Made by a program: the position numbers and the translations under genes
Part shown: positions 8,490 to 16,910 of the stretch, one piece after another
Position numbering within the stretch: position 1 is the stretch's first letter
Layout: each line of letters opens with the position of its first letter
The notes under the pieces: model-generated
The model's database searches: none
What the model was told of the DNA's origin: nothing
Seen by the model: only the letters and a program-made list of their open reading frames with translations
Source of the DNA: Pseudomonadota bacterium
Lineage (GTDB): Bacteria > Desulfobacterota > Binatia > Binatales > Binataceae
Reading direction: 5' to 3'
Length of the DNA: 64,000 nucleotides
Assembly: GCA_021323675.1 (NCBI GenBank)
Contig: JAJPKP010000021.1
Coordinates: 62,001 to 126,000, forward strand

Positions 8490-10822
8490 TTCCAAATCCT
8501 GAAGCTGTGGAGCGCCGCGGGCGCGGACTGGCTTCCGCTGAAGCGGCGCGGCGGCTGGAAAAATGCGGTTTCAACACCATCGCGGAAGCGAAGGCTCATC
8601 CGCTGCTCGCGCTGGCGGGCAAGTTCTGGGCTCCGGTGCCGTGGATGCTCGAGGCGACGATCGTCCTCGAGCTGGTGCTCGGCAAACTGCTGGAGGCCGC
8701 GATCATCGCGGTGCTGCTGGTATTCAACGCGATGCTGAGCCTCGTTCAGGAGACCCGCGCGCAGGGCGCGGTTAATCTGCTGAAGAAGCGGCTGGCGATA
8801 TCGGCCCGCGTGCTGCGCGACGGCACGTGGACCGTCATCGCGGCGCGCGAGCTGGTGCCAGGAGATTTCGTTCATCTGCAGATGGGCGATTTTGTGCCGG
8901 CTGACATCGAACTCGCCGACGGCCGGATTTCCATCGATCAATCCGCCCTGACCGGCGAATCGGCCCCGGTTGACGCGGAGCGCGGAAAGACCGCTTACGC
9001 GGGTTCACTCGTCACGCGCGGCGAAGCGCGCGGCGAAGTGGTCGCCACCGGACCAAACACCTACTTCGGCAAAACCGCGGATCTCGTGCGGTCGGCGAAA
9101 ACCGTGAGCCACCTCGAAGAGATCATCCTCACCATCGTGAAATACCTGGTGGCGATGGACGGGGCGCTGGCGGTTGCGGTTTTTCTGTACGCCGCCGCGG
9201 CGGGCCTGCCGTTGGCAGATACCGTCCCCTTCGTATTGATTCTGCTGGTGGCCTCGGTTCCCGTTGCGCTTCCCGCCACGTTTACGCTGGCGACCGCGCT
9301 TGGTGCCGTCGAGCTTGCCAGGCGCGGAGTGCTGGTTACGCGCCTGTCGGCGATCGAAGAAGCCGCGGCGATGGACACGCTGTGCAGCGACAAGACCGGA
9401 ACCATCACCCAAAACCGGCTTTCGCTGGCGGCGATGCTGGCGTATGCGCCGGCGACTGAGCCGGAGTTGCTCCGCTTTGCCGCCTATACCTGCGATGAAG
9501 CCGGCCACGATCCTCTCGATCTGGCGATTCTCGCACGCGCAAAGGCGGCCGGCGTTTGGACGGCCGCTGACGAGCGCGTCGAGTTCGTTCCCTTCGAGCC
9601 GGCGACCAAGCTGGCGGCAGCGGCCGTCGTTCACGAGGGTGTGAAGCTCCGCGCGCTGAAGGGCGCTCCGCAAGCGATCGCCGCGCATCTCGGCGCGGCG
9701 GACCTGGACAGCGACGTCGAGCGGCTCGCCTCGGGCGGCTATCGCGTGCTCGCGGTCGCCGGGGGCACGGAAGACGAGATGAAGCTGCTGGGGCTCCTGG
9801 CGTTTCAGGATCTGCCGCGGGAGGACTCGCGCTCGGTCGTGGCCAGCCTGAACCGATTGGGTGTCCGCGTGCTGATGGTCACCGGAGATACCCTGGTGAC
9901 CGCTCGCGCGGTAGCGGCGCAAGTGGGAATCGAAGGGCGCGCCTGCTCCGCGCAGGATCTTCATGATCGCTTCGAGAGGTCGCTGGATTGCGCGGTCTTC
10001 GCCGGTGTTTTTCCGCACGACAAGTTCGGTCTGGTTCGCGCGCTGCAGGCGGCGGGTCACGTGGTCGGGATGACCGGAGACGGCGTCAACGACGCGCCGG
10101 CGCTCAAGCAGGCCGAGGTCGGAATCGCGGTCGCCAGCGCTACCGATGTTGCAAAGGCATCGGCCAGCCTTGTGCTCACCAATCCCGGGCTTGGCGATAC
10201 GCTCGCGGCGGTCGAAACCAGCCGGCAAATCTACCAGCGGATGCTGACCTACACGCTGAACAAGATCATCAAGACCGTCGAGATCGCCTTGTTTCTAAGC
10301 GCGGGCGTAATTCTTACCCGCACCTTCATAATCACGCCCCTGCTCATCGTGCTGCTGCTGTTCACCAATGATTTCGTGACTATGTCGATTGCGACCGATC
10401 ATGTGTGCGCGTCGCCCACTCCCGACCGCTGGCGCATCGGGACCCTGATGGCGGCCGGAGCGAGCCTGGGCGGACTCATCCTGATTCTTTCATTCGGACT
10501 GTTCTTCTGGGCGCGCGACTTTCTTGGGATGGCGCTGCCGCAACTGCAGACGCTGGTCTTTCTGACGCTGGTGTTCACCGGGCAGGGGATGGTCTACCTG
10601 GTGCGGGAACGCCGCCATTTCTGGAACTCCGCGCCAAGCCGATGGATGGTTCTGAGCTCGATAGCCGATCTTGCCGTGGTGGTTACCCTGTCGGCGCGCG
10701 GAATCCTGATGGCGCCGCTTGGGGCGGAGGTTATCGCGGTCGTGATGCTGGCCAGCGCGGCTTACCTGATCGCGCTCGATTTCGCGAAGGTCCGAATCCT
10801 CGGCCGGCTGACTTACCGATGA
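8486..10822 (+). CDS. P-type ATPase, plasma-membrane proton pump type (P3A)
   Basis: Primary proton-exporting ATPase of 778 residues. It shows the A-domain LTGES (155-159), the P3A signature PVALPATFTLATALGA in TM4 (259-274), the phosphorylated aspartate D302 in CSDKTGTITQN and the hinge motif MTGDGVNDAPALKQA near 529. The N-terminus is short and no heavy-metal CxxC domain is present, which argues against Cu/Zn/Cd export. It lies 70 bases after the efflux operon with no obvious terminator between. Possible roles are pH homeostasis or energising proton-coupled transporters such as the adjacent RND pump; that link is inference. Confidence 0.93.
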   Translation: MIPNPEAVERRGRGLASAEAARRLEKCGFNTIAEAKAHPLLALAGKFWAPVPWMLEATIVLELVLGKLLEAAIIAVLLVFNAMLSLVQETRAQGAVNLLKKRLAISARVLRDGTWTVIAARELVPGDFVHLQMGDFVPADIELADGRISIDQSALTGESAPVDAERGKTAYAGSLVTRGEARGEVVATGPNTYFGKTADLVRSAKTVSHLEEIILTIVKYLVAMDGALAVAVFLYAAAAGLPLADTVPFVLILLVASVPVALPATFTLATALGAVELARRGVLVTRLSAIEEAAAMDTLCSDKTGTITQNRLSLAAMLAYAPATEPELLRFAAYTCDEAGHDPLDLAILARAKAAGVWTAADERVEFVPFEPATKLAAAAVVHEGVKLRALKGAPQAIAAHLGAADLDSDVERLASGGYRVLAVAGGTEDEMKLLGLLAFQDLPREDSRSVVASLNRLGVRVLMVTGDTLVTARAVAAQVGIEGRACSAQDLHDRFERSLDCAVFAGVFPHDKFGLVRALQAAGHVVGMTGDGVNDAPALKQAEVGIAVASATDVAKASASLVLTNPGLGDTLAAVETSRQIYQRMLTYTLNKIIKTVEIALFLSAGVILTRTFIITPLLIVLLLFTNDFVTMSIATDHVCASPTPDRWRIGTLMAAGASLGGLILILSFGLFFWARDFLGMALPQLQTLVFLTLVFTGQGMVYLVRERRHFWNSAPSRWMVLSSIADLAVVVTLSARGILMAPLGAEVIAVVMLASAAYLIALDFAKVRILGRLTYR

Positions 10823-10972
10823 GTTTTGTCCGCGAAGAATCGATTTAAAGTTTTCGGCAGCGTCGATTGCGAACTGCGCGCGCTTTGACGCGATTTGACA
10901 TTGCGCGGACCCCGCGCCAATGATCGGTCAGTTCGCGATCGTAGCGCACGTCGTGAAAGTTTGGGGTTCGCG

Positions 10973-11311
10973 ATGCGTTGGATCGGAAATATCGCTCGCC
11001 TTGTTTCCACGGTCATCGCCGGCTGCGTTCTGCTGCTGGTGGTAACGCAAACGACCGGCGCGTTCCCGACCGCCATTCTGACCGAAGCGCCAGCCGCCGC
11101 GAATCTCCATCTGCGCCTGACCCGGCATTGCGTGGAAGAAGTGAGCGGCGAGGAGCTGGACCTTTCCGCCGCCGCAACGGGATGTTTCGGCGCGGGCGAG
11201 GCCTGCGCCGCGCCGATGCCTTTGTTTTGTGTCGCGGAAGCCGAGCTTCCCGACACGATGTTCGGACGGTTTCACCGCAAAATTCTTCATCCCTCGCCGG
11301 AGGACGGCTGA
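10973..11311 (+). CDS. Small Cys-containing secreted or membrane-anchored protein
   Basis: A 112-residue protein whose first 30 residues form a hydrophobic signal or anchor (STVIAGCVLLLVVTQ). The rest has four cysteines (in RHCVEE, TGCFG, EACAAP and LFCVA), which would suit disulphides in the periplasm. Start ATG 10973 is chosen over the in-frame start at 10895 because it begins the signal; GGGG lies a few bases upstream. Codon usage resembles the neighbours. No family is recognised and it could be a chance frame. Confidence 0.45.
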   Translation: MRWIGNIARLVSTVIAGCVLLLVVTQTTGAFPTAILTEAPAAANLHLRLTRHCVEEVSGEELDLSAAATGCFGAGEACAAPMPLFCVAEAELPDTMFGRFHRKILHPSPEDG

Positions 11312-11460
11312 GCTTCCGCATCATTCGCGTCGATTTGGCGCCGTCTCATCGGCCCCGCCCCGCCGCGGGCGCGCGATGACGGGGCGAACCAATGGGCTGC
11401 GCTCGTGGCGGCACGAGAGCGCCACGAACGCTCACAAGGAATGTTGCAGGGAGTCAGCCT

Positions 11461-12783
11461 ATGTCTTCTACCGAAGCTGTGTGGCGGCGGCTGTTCGCCG
11501 TAACCGCCGCAATCATCATGGCGGCTTTTGTGTTTGCGCAATCGGCGCAGGCCGAAGTCAGGCCGGGCGACTTTATTACGCCCGCAAATGCGTCGAAGGT
11601 GCGCGATCTTCTCTCACCGGGCGCGTTGTACAAAGTGCAGCACGGGATGACGATGAAGATCGTTCCAAGTCAACGTATCGATTGGCCGCCTCCGTACAAG
11701 GAAGCGACCGAAAAGTATTCGGCACAGGTCCGCTTGAGCGCCGACCATCGAAGTTTGGTTGGTTACGTGGCGGGACAGCCGTTTCCACTGCTTGACGCCA
11801 ACGATCCGTACATCGCAACCAAGATCATCTGGAACAACGTGTTCAAACCGATGTGGTCAGATGACTACGATCTGCGATTTTACGACTGCGATACCTCCTA
11901 CGAACGCCGGGGCAGCCAGGACCGCCAGATCGAGTATTTCCAGATCGGGCACTACGCGGGCTACGACCTGGTCGGAAGAACTGAAGTGGATCCGATGCCC
12001 ATAGATCCGGACTTCAGGAAAACCGGGCGCTACTGGCTGTTCGGATTGTATCCGGTGCTGGCGCCGCAGGAGATCAAGGGCGGAGGTTTCATTCGCTACC
12101 GGTATGCGGATCCCAAGAAAGCCGATGACATCTGGGAGTACACTCCTTCCGCGCAGCGAATCCGCAGGCTCAACGAGGCGATCATGAGTTCGGCGGCGGC
12201 ATCAGGAACCGCGGCGTTTTCGTGGGATCCCGATCATTATGCCGGCTTCAACGCGAAGGTCGAGGAGTACGACTACAAGTTCCTGGGCGAAAAGAACATG
12301 CTCGGATGCGTCCATGCGGCGCATTCGCCCGAGGTCCGATGTCCTACCGACGGAGGAACCAGCGCGTGTCCGGAAGATTGGGAGATGCGCCGGCTCTACG
12401 TGGTGGAAGCGCAGCCTCGGCGTTCCGGAGGCGAGAGCAACACCCAGGCGATCGATTCGCGCACGCTCATCTACATGGATTCCGAAGTCTGGTTCATGCC
12501 CTACATCGACACCTACGATCAGCGCGGACAGCTCTGGCGCAGCCACATCTACTACCTCGCGTACCGCGATCGGCCGGTTCCCGACGCGCGGGTGGCGATC
12601 TATCCGTTCAAGCGCGCGTTCGTCGTGGGCGCGACATCGACCGACGTGCAATCGGGCCAGGGAACGATGTGCTACCTGCCCGGCATCGAAACGCCGGAGC
12701 GCGAATGCTGGTACATCAACATGGGCGCCGTCGACCGTCCCTTCTTCACGGTAGAGGCGCTCGCCAAGGCGGCTCTGCGTTAG
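11461..12783 (+). CDS. DUF1329 domain protein, secreted
   Basis: A 440-residue exported protein with a signal peptide (VTAAIIMAAFVFAQSAQA) followed by a domain I recognise as DUF1329. This family is related in fold to lipoprotein-carrier proteins and is often found near outer-membrane DUF1302 proteins in gene sets for hydrophobic compounds such as steroids and hydrocarbons. Family landmarks seen are NNVFKPMWSDDYDLRFYD, a tyrosine-rich RYRYADPKK...DIWEYTPSAQRIRR stretch and a WFMPYIDTYD segment near the end. Start ATG 11461 has GGGAG ten bases upstream. No DUF1302 or RND-type MMPL partner is adjacent, so the usual partner is missing here. Confidence 0.85.
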   Translation: MSSTEAVWRRLFAVTAAIIMAAFVFAQSAQAEVRPGDFITPANASKVRDLLSPGALYKVQHGMTMKIVPSQRIDWPPPYKEATEKYSAQVRLSADHRSLVGYVAGQPFPLLDANDPYIATKIIWNNVFKPMWSDDYDLRFYDCDTSYERRGSQDRQIEYFQIGHYAGYDLVGRTEVDPMPIDPDFRKTGRYWLFGLYPVLAPQEIKGGGFIRYRYADPKKADDIWEYTPSAQRIRRLNEAIMSSAAASGTAAFSWDPDHYAGFNAKVEEYDYKFLGEKNMLGCVHAAHSPEVRCPTDGGTSACPEDWEMRRLYVVEAQPRRSGGESNTQAIDSRTLIYMDSEVWFMPYIDTYDQRGQLWRSHIYYLAYRDRPVPDARVAIYPFKRAFVVGATSTDVQSGQGTMCYLPGIETPERECWYINMGAVDRPFFTVEALAKAALR

Positions 12784-13046
12784 TTGGTTGAGGGCTTACG
12801 CGGCCGGGCTCCCGGGTGTGCCGGTCACCGCTCGGGTCAAAGTGGTGGCCGGTCACCCGGCGAGCCTTCTCATTTCAGACCGCGCGCTGAGCGGCGAAGG
12901 AGGCAGAGGATCTGATTCGCGAGCGCCCCGCCTTCGGCGCCCATGTGCTAACTGATTGTGATGTGATTCAAAGGTCCCACTCGGGCGGAGATTGAGCTAT
13001 AGGTCCTGAAGCCGATGTTTTCTGCGTCGCTAAAAGGGGATCTCCG

Positions 13047-13511
13047 ATGTTTTCGTTCAGGAAAATTCTCTGCCCCGTCGCCTTCGATCAAAACTCGCTC
13101 AAAGCACTGCGATTCGCGTGCGATTTGGCCGAAGCGGGCAAGGCAAACCTGATCCTGTTGCACGCGGTCGCGATGCCTCCCGCTCCCGAGGTTGCCTTGC
13201 CGTTCGGGAAGTTGGAAACGGCGGCGCGAACCAGGCTTGAAAAGCTCGCCCGCCAGAAGATCCCCGGCAAAGTCCGATACGAGGTCAAAGTGATGCTGGG
13301 CGATCCTTCCTCGGAGGTTCTGCAGGCGTCGAAGCGAAGCGGCGCTGACTTGATCGTGATGGCGACGCATGGCCGAAAAGGAATACGCCGCCTTGTGCTC
13401 GGCAGTGTCGCTGAAAGAGTAGTGCGGGAGGCGCCATGCCCTGTCCTGACCATAGGCCCGACCAGCGCGGCAAAGCGCAGATCTCAATCGGTGATGAAGA
13501 AGGGCGCGTGA
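13047..13511 (+). CDS. Universal stress protein (UspA family)
   Basis: Single Usp domain of 154 residues. It has the N-terminal beta strand FRKILCPVAFD, the central DLIVMATHG and the nucleotide-loop region GRKGIRRLVLGSVAERVVREAPCPVL. In the ATP-binding pattern G-2x-G-9x-G-S the first glycine is alanine (ATHG), a common variant that usually keeps nucleotide binding. Start ATG 13047 has AGGGGATC upstream. It stands alone between intergenic stretches, so no partner can be inferred. Confidence 0.92.
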   Translation: MFSFRKILCPVAFDQNSLKALRFACDLAEAGKANLILLHAVAMPPAPEVALPFGKLETAARTRLEKLARQKIPGKVRYEVKVMLGDPSSEVLQASKRSGADLIVMATHGRKGIRRLVLGSVAERVVREAPCPVLTIGPTSAAKRRSQSVMKKGA

Positions 13512-13587
13512 AGCCGTTGATTTCAAGAGGAATTTGCTTGGCCAGCCGCAATCCAGTAGACGTGTTTGAGGGGGTTTTGAATAAGAT

Positions 13588-13616
13588 TTGATAAACTCTG
13601 CCCATTTGGGTTAACA
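13588..13616 (+). promoter_or_regulatory. Weak sigma70-like promoter upstream of the lasso-type precursor
   Basis: TTGATA (13588-13593) and TTAACA (13611-13616) are separated by 17 bases, about 115 bases before the precursor start. The stretch is AT-rich for this DNA. The -10 match is poor, so confidence is low. Confidence 0.25.
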
Positions 13617-13730
13617 TTTAGGCGTGCAGAGTCAATGCCACCATACCTTGGGGCAGCCAATCGCACTGGAATGTCGACGAAACCCTCCTCACGCGTTGAG
13701 TCGAGAGGCTGACGCTGCGGGAGCAATGCT

Positions 13731-13910
13731 ATGAACCCCAAACAGCCAAATCCCCCTTCCGAGAGCCGCGAAAATCTCGCACCCAAACGGCCATATTCCA
13801 AGCCGAAGCTGACGGTCCACGGTGACCTGCGAACCATCACAGCCGCGAAGCACCGCACCAGGAGCGATGGCACAGGGCGGCCGCGGACCGGAAATTTGAC
13901 TCAGACCTGA
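13731..13910 (+). CDS. Lasso-type RiPP leader peptide protein (orphan precursor), 59 residues
   Basis: A 59-residue protein with GGGAG (13719-13723) seven bases before its ATG. Residues 22-37 match the lasso leader signature Y-x2-P-x-L-x3-G-x5-T exactly (Y22, P25, L27, G31, T37). In lasso precursors that Thr is at position -2 of the core; by that rule the core would start at A39 (AKHRTRSD...), with D46 at core position 8, the right place for an 8-residue macrolactam ring and a 13-residue tail. The leader side (residues 1-21) is Pro/Asn/Glu-rich. No lasso cyclase, RRE protein or transglutaminase-like protease lies in the window, so it is an orphan here. Leader-like paralogues without a proven product are known, so the peptide product is a hypothesis. 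Confidence 0.72.
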   Translation: MNPKQPNPPSESRENLAPKRPYSKPKLTVHGDLRTITAAKHRTRSDGTGRPRTGNLTQT

Positions 13911-13965
13911 GCCGCCGGCCTCGGCGCTGACTTTCACGAACTGGGGTCAGCATGCCGCCGCAGTA

Positions 13966-13995
13966 TTGTCGGCATTTTGGATTTTCTTGTATAAG
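13966..13995 (+). promoter_or_regulatory. Probable sigma70-type promoter for the D-aminoacylase-like gene
   Basis: TTGTCG (13966-13971) and TATAAG (13990-13995) are spaced 18 bases, about 84 bases before the ATG at 14079. It is the best -35/-10 pair in this gap, which is also locally AT-rich. Confidence 0.4.
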
Positions 13996-14078
13996 GGCTT
14001 TTGTAATCGGAAATTAAACAGGCTTCACTGCTTCAGTCGTCCGCTGAAGTCCTTACCTTGGGCAGGAGGGAACTTGCC

Positions 14079-15806
14079 ATGGCTGATTTAGACATCCAAA
14101 TCAAAGGCGGCACCATCGTTGACGGCACCCGTGTTCCGCGCTTTCGCGGCGACCTGTGGATCAAGGACGGGAAAATCGCGCAGATCGGAGGCCGCGCGCC
14201 GGGCTTTGCGAAAAAAGTGATTGACGCCGACGGCCTGATCGTTGCGCCCGGCTTCGTTGACCTGCACACCCACTACGATGCGCAAATCCGATGGGATCCG
14301 TGGTGCACGATCTCGGGATGGCACGGCGTGACCTCGGTAGTGCTCGGGAACTGCGGCTTCGGCTTCGCGCCCGTCAAGCCGGACTTTCGCGAGCGCTCGA
14401 TGCTCACGATGACGCGCACGGAAGCGATTCCGTATGAATCGATGAAGGCGGGGATGCAGTGGGATTGGGAAACGATTCCGCAGTATCTCGATTCGCTTGA
14501 CCGCGCCCCCAAAGGCGTCAATTGCATCCAGTACATGCCGACCGCTTCGTTGATGACCTATGTGATGGGTCTCGATGCGGCCAAGACGCGGCCCGCCACG
14601 GATGCGGAGCGAGAGCAGATGCGCCGGCTGCTCAACGAGGGCATGGATGCGGGCCTCTGCGGGTTCTCCATCCAGCGCCTCGGCAAGCATTCGGCGCAGG
14701 CCGATTTCGACGGCTCGCCGATGGTCACCGACACGATGTGCGATGAAGACATCCTGAATCTCGCGCGCGTACTGGCCGATCGCGACGAAGGCTTCATCGA
14801 AATCACGCAGGCCACCGGGCATATCAAGGAAGACCTCGCCTTCGTGGAAAAGCTCGCGGCGACCGCGCGCCGTCCGATTCTCTTCCAGGCGATCACCGCA
14901 AGCACCCGCAATCCCGACATCCATCGCAAGAGCCTTCACTGGCTGCACAAGGCGCGCGCCAACGGTTTGCCGATCTTCGGTCAGGCGGGAACCGTGCGCA
15001 GCGGCTTCGCCTTCACGCTCGAGCATTGGAACCTGTACGACATGGCGCCCGCATGGCGCGACATGTTGACCGGCACCAGGGAAGAGAAGCTGCGCAAGAT
15101 GCGCGATCCCGCGATTCGCGAGGCGGTCAAGAGCGAGCGTTCGATGCGCGCGCTCGACAAGAACGCCCCCGGCATCGGCGGGCGGCTCGTCAAGCTCCTG
15201 GTGCAGTGGGTGGACAACAAGCCGGAACTCGAAAAGTACGTCGGCAAGTCGCTCGGACAGATCGCCCAGGAAGAAGGACGCCATCCGGTGGACGTGATGA
15301 TCGATCTGTCGCTGGCGACCGATCTGAAGGCGGAGTTCCTGCAGGCGCTGCCGCAATTCAACGCCGAATACAACGCCGAAATAATCAACAGCTCGATGTA
15401 CACCTTCCCCGGCGTGTCCGACGGCGGCGCGCACACCAAGTTCTTCACCGGCGGCGCGTTCACCACCGATTTCCTGCGCTGGATGGTGCGCGACGAGCAG
15501 CGCGTATCGCTCGAAGAAGCGCACTACCGCCTCTCCGCGCTGCCTGCCCATGCCGCGGGCTTCCGCGACCGCGGCATCCTGCGCGAAGGCGCATGGGCCG
15601 ACGTGGTTGTGTACGACCTGAAGCATCTTGACATCGAGCCCGACTGGATCGGCGAGGTGGCCCACGACCTGCCGGGCGGCGAATGGCGCCGCGTGCAGCA
15701 CGCGGTCGGCTATCGCTCAATTATCGTGAACGGCGAGGAGACCTTCTCGGAAGGGCGATGCACGGGCGCGACCCCGGGCAAGCTCCTTCGCCACGGTCAC
15801 GCCTGA
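14079..15806 (+). CDS. N-acyl-D-amino-acid deacylase-like amidohydrolase
   Basis: A 575-residue zinc-type amidohydrolase of the D-aminoacylase (amidohydrolase 3) family; family members hydrolyse N-acyl-D-amino acids or related amides. The N-terminal beta-sandwich (GTIVDGTRVPRFRGDLWIKDGKIAQIG) is followed by the metal motif HTHYDAQ (H63, H65), and the C-terminal YTFPGVSDGGAHTKFF supplies the conserved Asp. Start ATG 14079 has AGGAGGG (14064-14070) at ideal spacing. A second, 554-residue member is encoded at 50457-52121, but the two differ markedly. Substrate cannot be told from sequence; cytoplasmic, with no signal peptide. Confidence 0.9.
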   Translation: MADLDIQIKGGTIVDGTRVPRFRGDLWIKDGKIAQIGGRAPGFAKKVIDADGLIVAPGFVDLHTHYDAQIRWDPWCTISGWHGVTSVVLGNCGFGFAPVKPDFRERSMLTMTRTEAIPYESMKAGMQWDWETIPQYLDSLDRAPKGVNCIQYMPTASLMTYVMGLDAAKTRPATDAEREQMRRLLNEGMDAGLCGFSIQRLGKHSAQADFDGSPMVTDTMCDEDILNLARVLADRDEGFIEITQATGHIKEDLAFVEKLAATARRPILFQAITASTRNPDIHRKSLHWLHKARANGLPIFGQAGTVRSGFAFTLEHWNLYDMAPAWRDMLTGTREEKLRKMRDPAIREAVKSERSMRALDKNAPGIGGRLVKLLVQWVDNKPELEKYVGKSLGQIAQEEGRHPVDVMIDLSLATDLKAEFLQALPQFNAEYNAEIINSSMYTFPGVSDGGAHTKFFTGGAFTTDFLRWMVRDEQRVSLEEAHYRLSALPAHAAGFRDRGILREGAWADVVVYDLKHLDIEPDWIGEVAHDLPGGEWRRVQHAVGYRSIIVNGEETFSEGRCTGATPGKLLRHGHA

Positions 15807-15825
15807 GACGTATCAGGCATCTTTA

Positions 15826-15875
15826 GGATCGCGCGGATCAGCGCAGGTGAAAGACTTGCCAGATCCGCGCGATCC
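15826..15875. terminator. Perfect 14-bp inverted repeat between convergent genes
   Basis: GGATCGCGCGGATC (15826-15839) is perfectly complementary to GATCCGCGCGATCC (15862-15875), with a 22-base loop. It sits 19 bases after the plus-strand D-aminoacylase-like gene and 14 bases before the end of the minus-strand esterase gene, as a bidirectional terminator would. There is no T-run on either side, so it may act with Rho or serve as a repeat element instead. Confidence 0.5.
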
Positions 15876-15889
15876 GCTTGTTCGCCTCG

Positions 15890-16774
15890 CTAGACTCTGC
15901 GCCTCAGGAAATCGAACATCAGGCGCAGCCCTTCGCGGCATCCCGAGAGCTCATTCATCTGCATGAAACCGTGCGGCATGTCGTCGAGAACGTGCAGCTC
16001 GTTTTCGATTCCCGCCCGATTCATCGCCTCCGCCATCATCCGCGACTCGCCGACGATACCGTCGGCGGCGCCCCCGATTATGAAGCTTGGCGGCATCGCC
16101 CCCGCCTTGATCGCGCGAATCGGGCTCACGCGGGGATCGTCGAGCAGCGCGGGGTAGTTGCCGCCGAGATAAGCCTTGGCCAGCGGCTCGGCCGCCTCGG
16201 GCGCCATCTTTACCAGCCCGGCAAAATCGAAGGCTCCGTAAATGAGAATCGCGGCTTTGAACCGGGGTCCGTGCGCGGCGAGCGAGGGCAGCACCGCGGC
16301 CGTCAGGTTGCCGCCCGCCGAGTCTCCTCCCATCGCCATGCGATCCGCCGATCCGCCGTAACGCGATGCGTTTTCGGCAGCCCACTGCGCGGTGAAGACA
16401 CAATCGTCAAAGCCGCCGGGAAATGGATTCTCGGGCGCGAGCCGATAGTCGGGTGCGATCGTGAGGTAGCCGGCTTGAGCGAATTGCCGGATCAGCTTCC
16501 GATGGGTTGAAGGACTCCCGAGCGTCCAGGCGCCGCCGTGAATGTAGATGACAACAGGATATGGAGGTTTGGCGCGCGGCACCGCGATATCCACGGTAAG
16601 GCCCTGCTTGAGGCTGACCGCCTCGTGGTATTCGCCGACCTCGGGCGGATTCACGTTGAACTCCACGAAATAGTCGGCGAGCCGCTGGCGCTGTTCCTGG
16701 ACGGTGCCCTGCCGCGGCCGCAGATAGAACTCGTTCCATCGACGGATGACGTCCTGCTCTCGTTCCGTAAGCAT
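15890..16774 (-). CDS. Alpha/beta hydrolase, HSL-type esterase
   Basis: A 294-residue carboxylesterase of the hormone-sensitive-lipase family. The oxyanion motif HGGAW is at 79-83, the nucleophile elbow GDSAGG at 150-155 (Ser152), and the catalytic Asp and His are near GGAADGIV and DMPHGFMQ. The first 60 residues form a helical cap. Two ATGs are possible; 16774 is preferred because GGAGG lies eight bases before it but only two before 16780. It is transcribed divergently from a second HSL-type gene 136 bases away, so the two may share a control region. Confidence 0.9.
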   Translation of the reverse strand: MLTEREQDVIRRWNEFYLRPRQGTVQEQRQRLADYFVEFNVNPPEVGEYHEAVSLKQGLTVDIAVPRAKPPYPVVIYIHGGAWTLGSPSTHRKLIRQFAQAGYLTIAPDYRLAPENPFPGGFDDCVFTAQWAAENASRYGGSADRMAMGGDSAGGNLTAAVLPSLAAHGPRFKAAILIYGAFDFAGLVKMAPEAAEPLAKAYLGGNYPALLDDPRVSPIRAIKAGAMPPSFIIGGAADGIVGESRMMAEAMNRAGIENELHVLDDMPHGFMQMNELSGCREGLRLMFDFLRRRV

Positions 16775-16910
16775 CGCCATTTCCTCCCGTCCCGACCATT
16801 AGCAGGATGGCGCACCGATTGTCATTCGAGGAAGGCTCCTCGCCAACCGTTCGCAAAATTGCGCGTTTCGTTGTACAGAAAACTCAACCTTACCGCCGGG
16901 AGCACGCACG

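Noticed and set aside
6980-8941. 653-residue minus-strand open frame opposite TolC
   Set aside because: Composition is typical of antisense shadow in high-GC DNA; the plus-strand TolC gene accounts for it.
12820-12857. Direct repeat GCCGGTCACC at 12820-12829 and 12848-12857
   Set aside because: Only two short copies in GC-rich DNA; not enough for a CRISPR or operator claim.
13635-13712. 25-residue frame just before the lasso-type precursor
   Set aside because: No Shine-Dalgarno sequence and no recognisable leader features.
13952-14017. 21-residue frame after the lasso-type precursor (MPPQYCRHF...)
   Set aside because: It spans the likely promoter of the next gene and has no good ribosome binding site.
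14088-15701. 537-residue minus-strand open frame opposite the D-aminoacylase-like gene
   Set aside because: Antisense shadow; the plus-strand gene has clear motifs and ribosome binding site.
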